Both the position numbers and the translations under genes were made by a program. The notes below the pieces were generated by a model. That model searched no databases. It was not told where the DNA came from and was given only the letters and a program-made list of their open reading frames with translations. Of a DNA stretch of 64,000 bases, positions 21,907-30,807 are shown in pieces; the stretch's first letter is position 1; the number at the start of each line of letters is the position of its first letter. Source of the DNA: Corynebacterium kalinowskii (GTDB taxonomy: Bacteria > Actinomycetota > Actinomycetes > Mycobacteriales > Mycobacteriaceae); assembly GCF_009734385.1 (NCBI RefSeq), contig NZ_CP046452.1, positions 2,446,219-2,510,218 of the forward strand, written 5' to 3'.

Positions 21907-22280
21907 ATCGCCCCGTTAACTCCCGAATTGGACTCTCCTTTCATGATTATCTGCTGATTGCCGGTTGTGCTTTCTGTCTTCAGTAATGAACCCGATATTT
22001 CAAGCATTCTCGACGCCCGCCCCAAATTTCTTTGTTCCACAAGTTAACCCAGCAAACCACGCGCACACAAAACCCACCCAGTAAAGCAATGGTCACCTAT
22101 CAGCGCTGTTCAGAAGTTGAAAACTTAGCAAATCACACCCCGAACGCGCCCAGAAAATAAGGCCTGAAACGCTATGGCCTGGATCACATTCATAGGTTAG
22201 AGTGCAACCACAACAGTGACCCCCGTCACTTTCTTGAACACGGCTTCACCCATAAGCCCTAACGCAAGGAATGGTGCACC
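21907..22280. other. 374-base intergenic region with a GlxR-like site
   Basis: No open reading frame or RNA gene is evident. AGTGACCCCCGTCACT at 22215-22230 is a dyad of the form GTGA-N6-TCAC, close to the corynebacterial GlxR (CRP-type) consensus TGTGA-N6-TCACA but with A and T at the outer positions. It lies about 50 bases before the oxidoreductase start. AAGGA precedes that start codon. The rest is AT-richer than the coding DNA and I recognise nothing else in it. Confidence 0.45.
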
Positions 22281-25200
22281 ATGACCTCCGTAATTGATCC
22301 GTCCCGGCCGTCGAAAAGCCAGAAAAGCTCGACAAGCCCAGGCAACCAAACCAGCAGCTTTTCCCTCGAAGACCGCTACACAAAAGAGCAGGGCACTATC
22401 TTGCTCGGCGGTATTCAGGCGCTCGCCCGCATGGTTCGCGACCGCGCTGCGCTCGACCAGCGACTCGGCCTGAACACGGCCTCGTTCATTTCCGGCTACG
22501 AGGGCTCGCCGCTGGCCGGCTACGACCTCGAACTCGCAGGCAAGGCCAAGAAGTTCCTGGATCCTTACAACGTCAAGCACCAGCCGGCCCTCAATGAGGA
22601 AATCGGCGCCACCTCCGTCATGGGCTCCCAGATCGCCCAGCTCAAAGCGGGTATCGACGGCGTTGTCGGCTACTGGTACGGCAAAGCACCCGGCCTCGAC
22701 CGCGCTAGCGACGCGTTGCGCCACGCCAACATGATCGGCACCAACAAAAACGGTGGGGCAGTGGCCATCGTCGGTGATGATCCCGGCGCGAAGTCCTCCA
22801 CCGTGCCATGTGCCTCCGAGATGGAGCTGGCGGACATGTACATGCCGATCCTCTACCCTGCGGATTCCCAAGACATCCTTGACCTGGGTATTCACGCCGC
22901 CCTGATGTCCCGCACCTCGGGCCTGTGGACTTCCCTGAAGATCTCCGCGCACGTGGCCGACGGTTCCTCCACGGTCAACCTCACGCCTCTCAACCCGAAC
23001 TTCGGTGACCTGGGGGAGAGCCCGCATGTCCCGAGCGGCCACCTGCTGGGCAAGAACCTGCTGGATCTGGAACGCTCCCAGCTCGATGTCCGCATGCCAC
23101 GCGCCGTCGAGTACGCGCGCATCAATGGCCTGAACAAAATCACCACCATGACCGGGGATGACCGCATCGGCATCGTCGCCGCAGGTAAGACCTACCTAGA
23201 CGTCTGCTCCGCACTGCAGCGCATGGGATTGACCGAAGAGGATCTGAACCGACGCGGCATCCGCCTGATGAAGCTCGGCATGGTCTACCCGATGGAGCGC
23301 GAGGCGCTCTACCGCTTTATCGACGGCCTAGACGAGGTCATCGTGGTGGAGGAGAAGCGCGACTTCATCGAAACGATGATCCGCGAGATCCTCTACGACT
23401 ACCCGCACACCCCGAACGTGCGCGGCAAGACGAACGAGGACGGCTCGGTACTGTTCTCCCGCTTCGGCGAGCTGGACATTGACTCCGTCACCAAGGGTCT
23501 CGCGCATCGCCTGGGCAAGGTGCACCACGTCGAGGCGGCCGAAAAGTGGCTGGATAGGCCACAGCCACGCACGAAGATCTCACTTCCTATCGCTACCCGC
23601 ACCCCGTACTTCTGCTCGGGCTGCCCGCACAACTCTTCCACCAAGGTGGCGGAAAACTCGCTGGTCGGTGCAGGTATCGGTTGCCATGCAATGGTCTTGC
23701 TTCAGCCAGAGAGCCAAGTCGGCAACGTCGTCGGCGTGACGCAGATGGGTGGCGAGGGTGCGCAGTGGATCGGCATGTCCCCATTCGTCGAGCAGACCCA
23801 CTTCGTCCAGAACCTCGGCGACGGCACCTTCGACCACTCCGGCTCACTCGCCGTCCGCGCCGCTGTGGCATCCGGCGTGAATATCACCTACAAGCTGCTG
23901 TTTAACGGCACCGTCGCCATGACCGGCGGTCAGGACCCGGTCGGCGGCAAGAACCTCCGGGAGACCCTGGAAGTCCTTAAGGCCGAGAAGGTCGCGCGCA
24001 TCGTAGTCACCACCGATGACGTCCGCACCACCCGCAAGCAGGTGCCGAAAGGCATCGAGGTGCGTCACCGCAATGAAATGATCGACATCCAAAAGGAGCT
24101 GGCCGAGGTCCCCGGCGTCACGGTCCTCGTCCACGACCAGCACTGCGCCGCCGAGAAGCGTCGCAAGCGCAAGCGCGGCCAGTTCGAGACCCCTGACCAG
24201 CGCATCATGATCAACGAGCGCATCTGCGAGGGCTGCGGCGACTGTGGCGACAAGTCCAACTGCCTCTCCGTCCATCCTGTGGACACCGAATTCGGGCGGA
24301 AAACGCGCATCGACCAGTCGACCTGCAACCTCGATTTCTCTTGCCTCGAAGGCGACTGCCCGTCCTTCATGGCAATCTCCGGCATCTCCAAGGTCAAGAG
24401 CCTCACCGCCCCTGCTCTGTCCGGCGCAGACCTGCCAGACCCGGAGTTTGCCCAGGTCACTGACTCTTATGGCATCCGCATTACCGGTATCGGCGGCACC
24501 GGCGTGGTCACTGTCTCCGCGGTGCTCGCCACTGCAGCGCTTATCGACGGCCTCACCGCACGCACCGTGGACATGACCGGCCTCGCCCAGAAGGGCGGCG
24601 CGGTTGTCTCCGATGTGAAGCTGTCCGCGGGCACCGTGAATCAAGCTGCGAAGATCGGCACGGGCGAGGCTGACCTGTACTTGTGTGCCGATGGTTTGGT
24701 GGGCGCGGATAGTAATCATTTGAAGGTGGCATCGCCGTCGAGAAGCGTTGCTGTTCTTTCCACCGCGAAGGTCCCGACCGGCGAGATGGTCAAGGACGTT
24801 AAGGTCGGTTACCCGGCGCTGGATGACATTTCCTCCCGCATCGCCGCGGCGTCCAAGCGACTCGTGCAGCTGAACCCGGTGGGCTTGACGGAGGAGCTGT
24901 TCGGCGACTCCGCCACCGCGAACATTTTCCTGGTCGGCGCTGCTTTCCAGACCGGCGCGCTGCCGATCTCCGCGGCTGCGATCGAGGAAGCAATCACCCT
25001 GAATGGTGTCGCGGTGGAGCGCAACCTGCAGGCTTTCCGACGCGGTCGTCAGGCCGTCGCCTACCCGGAAGCACTCCAAAAGACCCTGGATTCTATGCGC
25101 CCCGAGGAAAAGCCACAGCTGACTCACACGCTGGATGACATCGTGCGTCTGCGCGTCCTGGAGCTGCACGAATACCAGAACTCCGACTACGCGCACTCAT

Positions 25201-25760
25201 ACGTTGCGCTGGTCGACGAGGTCCGCCTCGCAGAGCAAGCTGCAGGTCACGGCACCACCAAGCTTTCCGAGGCGGTCGCTCGCCACCTGTACAAGCTCAT
25301 GGCGTACAAGGACGAGTACGAAGTGGCGCGACTAGCCACCGATCCGGTGGTTTACAGCGACGTCGAGGCCGACTTTGGCCCAGATGCCCGCGTTGCCATC
25401 AAGCTGCACCCGCCGGTGCTGCGCGCTCTCGGAATGAACAAGAAGATCTCCCTGGGCCCATGGGCAAAGCCAGTCTTGCGTGGTCTGGCCGCCGGAAAGC
25501 GCCTGCGTGGCACGCCGCTCGATCTGTTCGGCATGACGGAGGAGCGTCGCATCGAGCGTGAACTGATCGCTGAATACCGCTCGTTCGTGGAGCAACTTGT
25601 GGCCAACATGTACAGCGATGTCACCCTGTCTTGGCTGGAGGAGGCCACCCGAGTGGCTGCCTTGCCAGACATGGTCCGCGGCTTTGGCGAGCTCAAACTC
25701 CGCAACGTGGCGACCTACCGCGAAGAGTTCGAAGCTGGGCGAAAGAAGTTGTTTGGCTAG
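22281..25760 (+). CDS. Fused indolepyruvate ferredoxin oxidoreductase family protein
   Basis: The 1159-residue protein joins the alpha, beta and gamma parts of 2-oxoacid:ferredoxin oxidoreductases. Residues 40-420 form the pyrimidine-type TPP region, CSGCPHNSSTK near 446 and GDGTFDHSG near 513 mark TPP/Mg binding, ICEGCGDCGDKSNCLSVHP with later Cys residues (about 650-695) is a 4Fe-4S region, and GIGGTGVVTVSAVLATAAL near 735 opens the gamma domain, followed by a C-terminal DUF6537-like region. It decarboxylates an aryl- or branched-chain 2-oxoacid and passes electrons to ferredoxin. AAGGA precedes the ATG. A strong hairpin follows the stop. Confidence 0.9.
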   Translation: MTSVIDPSRPSKSQKSSTSPGNQTSSFSLEDRYTKEQGTILLGGIQALARMVRDRAALDQRLGLNTASFISGYEGSPLAGYDLELAGKAKKFLDPYNVKHQPALNEEIGATSVMGSQIAQLKAGIDGVVGYWYGKAPGLDRASDALRHANMIGTNKNGGAVAIVGDDPGAKSSTVPCASEMELADMYMPILYPADSQDILDLGIHAALMSRTSGLWTSLKISAHVADGSSTVNLTPLNPNFGDLGESPHVPSGHLLGKNLLDLERSQLDVRMPRAVEYARINGLNKITTMTGDDRIGIVAAGKTYLDVCSALQRMGLTEEDLNRRGIRLMKLGMVYPMEREALYRFIDGLDEVIVVEEKRDFIETMIREILYDYPHTPNVRGKTNEDGSVLFSRFGELDIDSVTKGLAHRLGKVHHVEAAEKWLDRPQPRTKISLPIATRTPYFCSGCPHNSSTKVAENSLVGAGIGCHAMVLLQPESQVGNVVGVTQMGGEGAQWIGMSPFVEQTHFVQNLGDGTFDHSGSLAVRAAVASGVNITYKLLFNGTVAMTGGQDPVGGKNLRETLEVLKAEKVARIVVTTDDVRTTRKQVPKGIEVRHRNEMIDIQKELAEVPGVTVLVHDQHCAAEKRRKRKRGQFETPDQRIMINERICEGCGDCGDKSNCLSVHPVDTEFGRKTRIDQSTCNLDFSCLEGDCPSFMAISGISKVKSLTAPALSGADLPDPEFAQVTDSYGIRITGIGGTGVVTVSAVLATAALIDGLTARTVDMTGLAQKGGAVVSDVKLSAGTVNQAAKIGTGEADLYLCADGLVGADSNHLKVASPSRSVAVLSTAKVPTGEMVKDVKVGYPALDDISSRIAAASKRLVQLNPVGLTEELFGDSATANIFLVGAAFQTGALPISAAAIEEAITLNGVAVERNLQAFRRGRQAVAYPEALQKTLDSMRPEEKPQLTHTLDDIVRLRVLELHEYQNSDYAHSYVALVDEVRLAEQAAGHGTTKLSEAVARHLYKLMAYKDEYEVARLATDPVVYSDVEADFGPDARVAIKLHPPVLRALGMNKKISLGPWAKPVLRGLAAGKRLRGTPLDLFGMTEERRIERELIAEYRSFVEQLVANMYSDVTLSWLEEATRVAALPDMVRGFGELKLRNVATYREEFEAGRKKLFG

Positions 25761-25772
25761 TTCCTGAGCGTC

Positions 25773-25821
25773 GATCCCCCGCTAGTGTGTTGGCTTGAGT
25801 CACACCAGCGGGGGATCTTTC
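25773..25821 (+). terminator. Terminator after the oxidoreductase gene
   Basis: GATCCCCCGCTAGTGTG at 25773-25789 pairs with CACACCAGCGGGGGATC at 25801-25817 (one mismatch) around an 11-base loop, followed by TTTC. It lies 12 bases beyond the stop codon. Confidence 0.8.
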
Positions 25822-25922
25822 ATGCTGCTATCCAACGGCACTTCATAGGGCTTCCCCATGCTGGGGATTCGTCATCAAGTTGTTGCCCTGCAAAAGTCCC
25901 AGGAACCAGCCATAATGGGTTT

Positions 25923-26321
25923 ATGACCTGCTCACGGCGCATTTTTCTGTTGGGAACAGCCACCACCCTCTCCGGTGCGGTGCTGGCTGCTTGCTCTGCA
26001 CTAGGGGAGCAGGAGCCGGAACCAGAGCACATCGCGAAGATGGAGTCCAAGGACATCCCAGTCGGTGGGGCAGTGGCCTTTGGCAACTTCTTCGTCGCGC
26101 AACCCAAGGAGGGCGTGTTCAAGGCTTACTCTGCCGAGTGCACCCACCAGGGTGGCACCGTGGAGATTTTCGAAAACGGCAAGGGGCGCTGCCGAGAGCA
26201 CAACTCGACCTTTGACCTCGAGACCGGCGTTCCCGTGTGGGGCCCGGCGCGCGACCCGTTGGAACCAGCGAAGCTAACTAACCGTGGCAAGACGCTGTAC
26301 CTGCAGGGCAAGGACGCCTAG
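25923..26321 (+). CDS. Tat-exported Rieske-type [2Fe-2S] lipoprotein
   Basis: A 132-residue protein. The N-terminus CSRRIFLLGTATTLSGAVLAAC combines a twin-arginine motif with a lipobox (LAAC), so it is probably folded in the cytoplasm, exported by Tat and lipidated. The cluster ligands are C-T-H in AECTHQGG and C-R-E-H in GRCREHNSTFD, the Rieske C-x-H...C-x-x-H pattern. It probably transfers electrons at the outer face of the membrane; the partner is unknown. CATAAT stands six bases before the ATG, predicting a leaderless mRNA. A close paralogue is encoded at 44194-44571. Confidence 0.85.
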   Translation: MTCSRRIFLLGTATTLSGAVLAACSALGEQEPEPEHIAKMESKDIPVGGAVAFGNFFVAQPKEGVFKAYSAECTHQGGTVEIFENGKGRCREHNSTFDLETGVPVWGPARDPLEPAKLTNRGKTLYLQGKDA

Positions 26322-26381
26322 TCTGGGCGGCTAGCTTATCGACGCCGATAGGCGCGGTTCCGGCTGGTAGGGGCTTAACAC

Positions 26382-27782
26382 CTAATCATTCTTCCGCCCA
26401 CCGGTAGTCAGTACCCGGCTGCGCAGCGGCTCCACCGCCACCAGTGCGATCAGCGTCAACGCCCAACCGGCCAGCAGGAAGATGGAGGCGTTGAGTGCAC
26501 GAGCGGGAACATCCATGTCGCCAGCGCCGCCGAACATGGCGAACATAATGCCACCGCCGAGCACGAATCCACATAGGCTGACCAGCACGATTGGGCCCAT
26601 GATCTGGAACGTGGCCACTACGAAGTGGAAGCGGCGCGGCACGCCTAGCGCAGAGAGCGCCCTGGTCAGCGATGCTGTTTCAAAGACGTCGGAAGCTTGT
26701 CCCAGCAGGGTAGCCACTGCGGCGATGATGAAGCCGATGACCAGCGTGATCATGACACCAGAGTTGAGATCGCGGAACATCATGCCCACTTCGGCATTTT
26801 CTTGAAACATGGTGGAAAACTCGTCGTTACCGCGAGGGGAAAGCACGAGCACACCAACAAGGACACCGTAAAACGCAGTAGCTGCGCAGCGCCGCCAAGC
26901 GGCCTTTCCATCGGTGAAGATCCGTCGCGTTGCTACAAAATGCTGGGTGCCTGGCAGCAACCCCATCAGGCGGAACCACAGCTGCAACACGAGCGGCATG
27001 CCGAAATTCAACACGGCCACCATGATGAACACCGCGATCCCCATTCCGATCAGAAATCCGCTCTCCGTTGACGGGGTCTGCAAGCGCAACCAGAAGAGCC
27101 CGCCGAAAATCGCAGCAAGGGTGATAGCGAGACGCCACCACTTGAGTGCTCTCGGGATTTCCCGGCGCGCCACACCAAGTGGCGAGACCATGACGCGCTG
27201 CATGCCGATAACGGAAGAGAGCACCGCGAGGGCAAGAAGAACCAGCGCTACCAGAATGTATCCCCACCAGGGTAAATAGAGATCTGTGGCCGACAGTCGG
27301 GACCCTTGAAAGCTAAAGCGCGCGCCAATCGGAGCTGTGAACACGGAAAGCAAGAAACCTAGTCCAATGCCGAATACTGCCTGCATACCGGTTTCAAAAG
27401 CCGTGATGCGGGTGATGTCACCCGAGGTGAGACCAATGAGGCGCAGCGCTGCCAGTCGGCGTTCTCGGCCTGAGGCGCCCAACACGGCAGCCTGCGAGGT
27501 CAGCGCGAAGATCGCAGGCACCAGGAACGCGCAGGCGATGAAGGCGAGTGCCACATAGGTGGTCAAGAGATCATCGTTTTGTCTGCTTTCATGAATTGGG
27601 ACCGGTAACTGCAGGCCAGCAGCTTTGCGCTGCCAGAACATCCACGTACCGCCAGCGACAATGAAGGCGATCCAAGAACAGACGGTCAGCGAAAAGATCG
27701 CTAGACCAGACACCACGCCGGTGCCAGTGCGCGCCGCTAGTGAAGCCTTTTGCAGGTCCCACGACAGTTGCATCATCTTCAT
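26382..27782 (-). CDS. FtsX-type ABC transporter permease
   Basis: The 466-residue membrane protein has about eight hydrophobic segments in two halves, each resembling an FtsX/MacB-type permease core (ALTSQAAVLGASGRERRLAALRLIGLTSGDI and ASLTRALSALGVPRRFHF are the coupling-type cytoplasmic segments). Such permeases move lipids, peptides or signals rather than taking up nutrients. The ATG overlaps the stop of the ATPase gene (ATGA). The divergent NarL-type two-component system suggests regulation of, or sensing through, this transporter, by analogy with antimicrobial-peptide modules. Confidence 0.83.
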   Translation of the reverse strand: MKMMQLSWDLQKASLAARTGTGVVSGLAIFSLTVCSWIAFIVAGGTWMFWQRKAAGLQLPVPIHESRQNDDLLTTYVALAFIACAFLVPAIFALTSQAAVLGASGRERRLAALRLIGLTSGDITRITAFETGMQAVFGIGLGFLLSVFTAPIGARFSFQGSRLSATDLYLPWWGYILVALVLLALAVLSSVIGMQRVMVSPLGVARREIPRALKWWRLAITLAAIFGGLFWLRLQTPSTESGFLIGMGIAVFIMVAVLNFGMPLVLQLWFRLMGLLPGTQHFVATRRIFTDGKAAWRRCAATAFYGVLVGVLVLSPRGNDEFSTMFQENAEVGMMFRDLNSGVMITLVIGFIIAAVATLLGQASDVFETASLTRALSALGVPRRFHFVVATFQIMGPIVLVSLCGFVLGGGIMFAMFGGAGDMDVPARALNASIFLLAGWALTLIALVAVEPLRSRVLTTGGRKND

Positions 27783-28465
27783 CGGGACACACCGCCCAAG
27801 ACGCGGTCGTCGTGAATGATGCCGTCGCGGATTTCGATGCGGCGGTCCATCCAGTTCGCCACTTTCGCGTCGTGGGTCACCATGATGAGCGTGGTACCGC
27901 GACCAGTGACCAGGGTGGTGAGCAGCTGCATCATCTCATGGCCGGTGGCCTGATCCAGGGCGCCGGTCGGTTCATCCGCGAAGATGACAGCAGGCTCGGT
28001 GACCAGGGCACGAGCCACGGCCACGCGCTGAGCCTGACCGCCGGACATGTTGGCGGGGCGCCGATGAGCCAGCTCAGATAAGCCCAGCTGCTCGAGCAGC
28101 CCCAAGGCACGCTTTCGGGCAGTGCCGCGGGACACTCCAGACAGCATTGCGGGCAGAGCGATGTTTTCCGCCGCGGTGAGCTCCGGCAGGAGCTGACCGT
28201 CTTGGAAGACGAAGCCAAAGGAGCGCAGGCGTAGGCGAGAGCGCGCAGCGTCACCGAGTTGGGCGATGTCAGTGCCGTCGAAAAGCACGGAGCCGCTGGT
28301 CGGACGCAGGACGCCCGACATGCAGTGCAGCAGGGTTGATTTGCCGGAGCCGGAAGGGCCCATGATGGCGACCTTCTCGCCGGCGGCGATGGTGAGGGAG
28401 ATACCGGACAGGACGGGTGCGCCACCGTAGGACTTGGTGACGTCATGCAAAGTGAATTGTTCCAT
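27779..28465 (-). CDS. ABC transporter ATP-binding protein, LolD/MacB type
   Basis: The 228-residue ATPase has Walker A GPSGSGKST, the Q-loop near FVFQDGQLLPELTA, signature NMSGGQAQRVAVARAL, Walker B VIFADEPTGALD and the H-loop VTHDAK. The start used is the ATG with GAGGG five bases upstream; an ATG three codons earlier is also possible. It forms a translationally coupled pair with the FtsX-type permease downstream. Confidence 0.92.
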   Translation of the reverse strand: MEQFTLHDVTKSYGGAPVLSGISLTIAAGEKVAIMGPSGSGKSTLLHCMSGVLRPTSGSVLFDGTDIAQLGDAARSRLRLRSFGFVFQDGQLLPELTAAENIALPAMLSGVSRGTARKRALGLLEQLGLSELAHRRPANMSGGQAQRVAVARALVTEPAVIFADEPTGALDQATGHEMMQLLTTLVTGRGTTLIMVTHDAKVANWMDRRIEIRDGIIHDDRVLGGVSR

Positions 28466-28576
28466 GGCCCTCATTTCAGTCGGTCGCGCCAATAAGCAAC
28501 ATGGTGCAGGCACTGATTTCCACGGTAGTGCTAGGGCTACTGTGCTTCACGGCGTAGGCCACTAGGCTTAGAGGTT

Positions 28577-29263
28577 ATGTGGTTCGGTCGTCGCAAAGCA
28601 GCAGGTGGGGAAGCGGAGGCTGTCGCTCGCATCGCGGAGCTCACCGCATCCCGGCGCGCGGTGGCGGACGCCTACGAGATTGAGCGGCGACGCATTGAGC
28701 GGGACTTGCATGACGGCGCACAGCAGTATTTGGTGGCGGCACTGATGAAGCTGGGGGAGGCCTCCCTCGATGCGACCGGGTCCGTTGCAGATCTCATTGA
28801 GGCGGCTCAGGCTGACGTCGCGCAGGGTTTGGAGTCACTGCGGGCGACGGTGCACGGGATTCATCCGCAGGTGCTGAGCGATCGCGGCTTGGTTGCTGCG
28901 GTGTCTGCGCACCCGACGGCTCCGGCGGTGGTCGCCCCCTACCCGTTGCCGGAACTTTCACCTAGCGTGCTGGCAGCCGGGTATTTCTTCGCGTCAGAAG
29001 CGCTCACCAATGCGGCCAAGTACGCCCCGAATGCACAGGTGTCGGTATTGCTGACGGCCGATGCGGATTTGCGGATTTCTGTGGTGGACGACGGCCCCGG
29101 CGGCGCTGTGATCAGGCCGAACGGCGGGCTAGCCGGAATGCGGGAGCGCCTCGAGGCCTTTGATGGCTCCCTAACGCTGTCGTCTCCCGTGGGCGGCCCT
29201 ACCCGGGTCGTGGCCACTATTCCCTTGCTGCTTGACCGCGGCGAACCAGGAGTTGCCTCATGA
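28577..29263 (+). CDS. Soluble NarL-type sensor histidine kinase
   Basis: A 228-residue kinase without membrane segments or sensor domain. The HisKA_3 phosphoacceptor is in ERRRIERDLHDGAQQYLVA (His near residue 49), and a HATPase domain follows with SEALTNAAKYA, VVDDGPGG and GGLAGMRERLEAFDG. Without a sensory part, input must come from a partner, perhaps the divergent ABC transporter. TAGGCT stands eight bases before the ATG, predicting a leaderless mRNA. The response regulator overlaps its stop codon. Confidence 0.9.
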   Translation: MWFGRRKAAGGEAEAVARIAELTASRRAVADAYEIERRRIERDLHDGAQQYLVAALMKLGEASLDATGSVADLIEAAQADVAQGLESLRATVHGIHPQVLSDRGLVAAVSAHPTAPAVVAPYPLPELSPSVLAAGYFFASEALTNAAKYAPNAQVSVLLTADADLRISVVDDGPGGAVIRPNGGLAGMRERLEAFDGSLTLSSPVGGPTRVVATIPLLLDRGEPGVAS

Positions 29264-29907
29264 ACATCGTGATCGCGGACGATTCCGCACTGCTTCGCGA
29301 GGGCCTTGCCGGCCTGCTGGAGCGCCGTGGCCACACGGTCACCGGCCAGGCGGCCAGCGCCACCGAGCTGCTGCAGCTTTTCGACGCCCTCCCCACGCTT
29401 CCCGATGTCCTCATCACCGACGTTCGCATGCCGCCCAACATGGCCGACGATGGTATGAAAGCTGCGGTTTCATTGCGCGCAAACTACCCAAGTCTCGCAA
29501 TCATGGTGCTGTCCCAGTATGTGGCTCCCGCTTACGCTGTGGACCTCTTTGCTGGCGCGACCACGGCTGGGACGGGGTATTTACTTAAAGATCGCGTGGC
29601 CGATGTCGCATCCTTTTTGCAGTCCCTAGACATCATTTCTCGCGGCGGCACGGTGATCGACCCAACCGTTGCTTCGGCACTGATGTCAGCTGGGCGCTCT
29701 GGGCTAGGGGAGCTGACCCCGCGAGAAAAGGAGGTTCTGGAGCTCATGTCGCGCGGGCTCTCCAACTCCGAAATCGCCGCTTCGCTAGTAGTATCCGGGG
29801 CGGCGGTGGCGAAACACGTATCCAATATCTTCATGAAGCTGCGGCTCCCGCCAGAGGAAGAAAACCGCAGAGTTAAGGCGATCTTGGAGTATCTGACGGC
29901 ACTGTAG
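29260..29907 (+). CDS. NarL/LuxR-family response regulator
   Basis: The 215-residue regulator has a receiver domain (IVIADDSALLREG, phosphoacceptor Asp in DVLITDVRMPP near residue 53, Lys in GYLLKDRV) and a C-terminal LuxR-type helix-turn-helix (LTPREKEVLELMSRGLSNSEIAASL then VAKHVSNIFMKL). It starts in the kinase stop codon (ATGA). Probable targets are the divergent ABC genes. A parS site lies 14 bases after the stop. Confidence 0.93.
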   Translation: MNIVIADDSALLREGLAGLLERRGHTVTGQAASATELLQLFDALPTLPDVLITDVRMPPNMADDGMKAAVSLRANYPSLAIMVLSQYVAPAYAVDLFAGATTAGTGYLLKDRVADVASFLQSLDIISRGGTVIDPTVASALMSAGRSGLGELTPREKEVLELMSRGLSNSEIAASLVVSGAAVAKHVSNIFMKLRLPPEEENRRVKAILEYLTAL

Positions 29908-29921
29908 GCATCGATCCCCGA

Positions 29922-29937
29922 TGTTTCACGTGAAACC
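29922..29937. promoter_or_regulatory. parS site 1
   Basis: TGTTTCACGTGAAACC, one mismatch from the 16-base ParB consensus TGTTTCACGTGAAACA. It lies in the convergent gap between the response regulator gene and the next gene. It is the copy farthest from the origin. Confidence 0.9.
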
Positions 29938-29940
29938 TAG

Positions 29941-30432
29941 CTACACAGGCTGCTCCATATCCAACTCATCGAAACCCGAGGTAGGCAGCTCAGTGATATC
30001 GCTGACCCAGGAAGCACGAATCACCGGCAGCGTCGCCTGCAGCTGCACGGCTGGATCCGGAATCAGGGGCGGAGTGGGAGCCCGCCAGGGCCGGTAGGGG
30101 AAGAGCGCCTCACACCACGGCCCATACTCGCTGAGCAGCACGAGATCGCGCGGCGCAGTGAAGGTAATAGTGGCATAGCCTTTGGGTAGGTCATATTCCT
30201 CGTTGAGCAGCATGGTGGCGTCGATAAGCGCGAGCGGACCGTACCACGCCCAGATCGGCGGGTTGCCAGCGCAATCAATCCCGGCGCGCGCCATCTCACT
30301 CACCATGTCTCGGTAAGCGGGATCATAACTGACCGACAAGATCTGCGCCCAGCTGCCCCGCAGCTCGCCCGTGGCTTCAAGTGTGCGCACGCGGGTAAGC
30401 GGCTGGAAAGTTTTGAGCTGGATGCGGTCCAT
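29941..30432 (-). CDS. Uncharacterised protein, DUF3841-like
   Basis: A 163-residue soluble protein rich in Trp, Pro and Tyr (NPPIWAWYGPLALIDATMLLNEEYDLP, LSEYGPWCEALFPYRPW). The opening M-D-R-I-Q-L-K-T-F-Q-P-L and the Trp-rich middle recall DUF3841, but I am not certain. TAGTCT stands seven bases before the ATG on the minus strand, and no Shine-Dalgarno sequence is present. It shares its promoter region with the divergent ArsR-type regulator, which may therefore control it. The parS site 1 lies at its 3' end. Confidence 0.65.
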   Translation of the reverse strand: MDRIQLKTFQPLTRVRTLEATGELRGSWAQILSVSYDPAYRDMVSEMARAGIDCAGNPPIWAWYGPLALIDATMLLNEEYDLPKGYATITFTAPRDLVLLSEYGPWCEALFPYRPWRAPTPPLIPDPAVQLQATLPVIRASWVSDITELPTSGFDELDMEQPV

Positions 30433-30451
30433 GACAACTAGACTATGGGAT
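30433..30451. promoter_or_regulatory. Interlocked divergent promoters of the DUF3841-like and arsR-type genes
   Basis: TAGACT at 30439-30444 is seven bases before the plus-strand ATG. Its complement shifted by one base, TAGTCT (30445-30440), is seven bases before the minus-strand ATG. Only 19 bases separate the two start codons, so both mRNAs should be leaderless and the promoters mutually exclusive. Confidence 0.65.
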
Positions 30452-30748
30452 ATGGACGACTTGCTACACCTCGGCGACGAATGGGCCCCGCTGTTCAAGC
30501 TCCTCGGCGACCCGACCCGACTGAAGCTGCTGCTCGCGATGCATTACCGAGGCCCAGCTGAAGCAACAGTCTCCGAGCTGGCCGAACTCACCGGCATCAA
30601 GACGGCCACCGCCTCAGCCGCGCTGAAGAACATGGAGGCTGCTGGCGTGATCAGCCCGGTACGTGACGGTAGGGAAGTGCGCCACCGCCTGGTAGATGAT
30701 CGCATCCACGAACTCTTGCACCATTTGGGTGGCGGGCACGCCCACTAG
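30452..30748 (+). CDS. ArsR-family transcriptional regulator
   Basis: A 98-residue winged-helix protein with LFKLLGDPTRLKLLLAM, the recognition helix region VSELAELTGIKTATASAALKNMEAAGVI and the wing PVRDGREVRHRLVDDRIHELLHHL. The usual Cys-x-Cys metal site of helix 3 is absent, but the C-terminus (HELLHHLGGGHAH) is rich in His and could bind Zn or Ni. It is predicted to be leaderless and to repress itself and the divergent gene. A terminator hairpin follows. Confidence 0.88.
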   Translation: MDDLLHLGDEWAPLFKLLGDPTRLKLLLAMHYRGPAEATVSELAELTGIKTATASAALKNMEAAGVISPVRDGREVRHRLVDDRIHELLHHLGGGHAH

Positions 30749-30757
30749 CCACAGAAA

Positions 30758-30796
30758 AAGCCCCGGCCTCCACGAGAGTGAAGAACCGGGGCTTGT
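30758..30796. terminator. Bidirectional terminator hairpin
   Basis: AAGCCCCGG at 30758-30766 pairs with CCGGGGCTT at 30786-30794. On the minus strand it is followed by TTTTTCTG, ending the symporter transcript; on the plus strand the tail GTTTAAAG is weaker but would serve the arsR-type gene. Confidence 0.75.
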
Positions 30797-30807
30797 TTAA
30801 AGCGCGG

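Noticed and set aside
23844..25196. Long minus-strand open frame opposite the oxidoreductase
   Set aside because: It is the mirror of a strongly conserved coding frame, has no homology and reflects GC-rich codon use.
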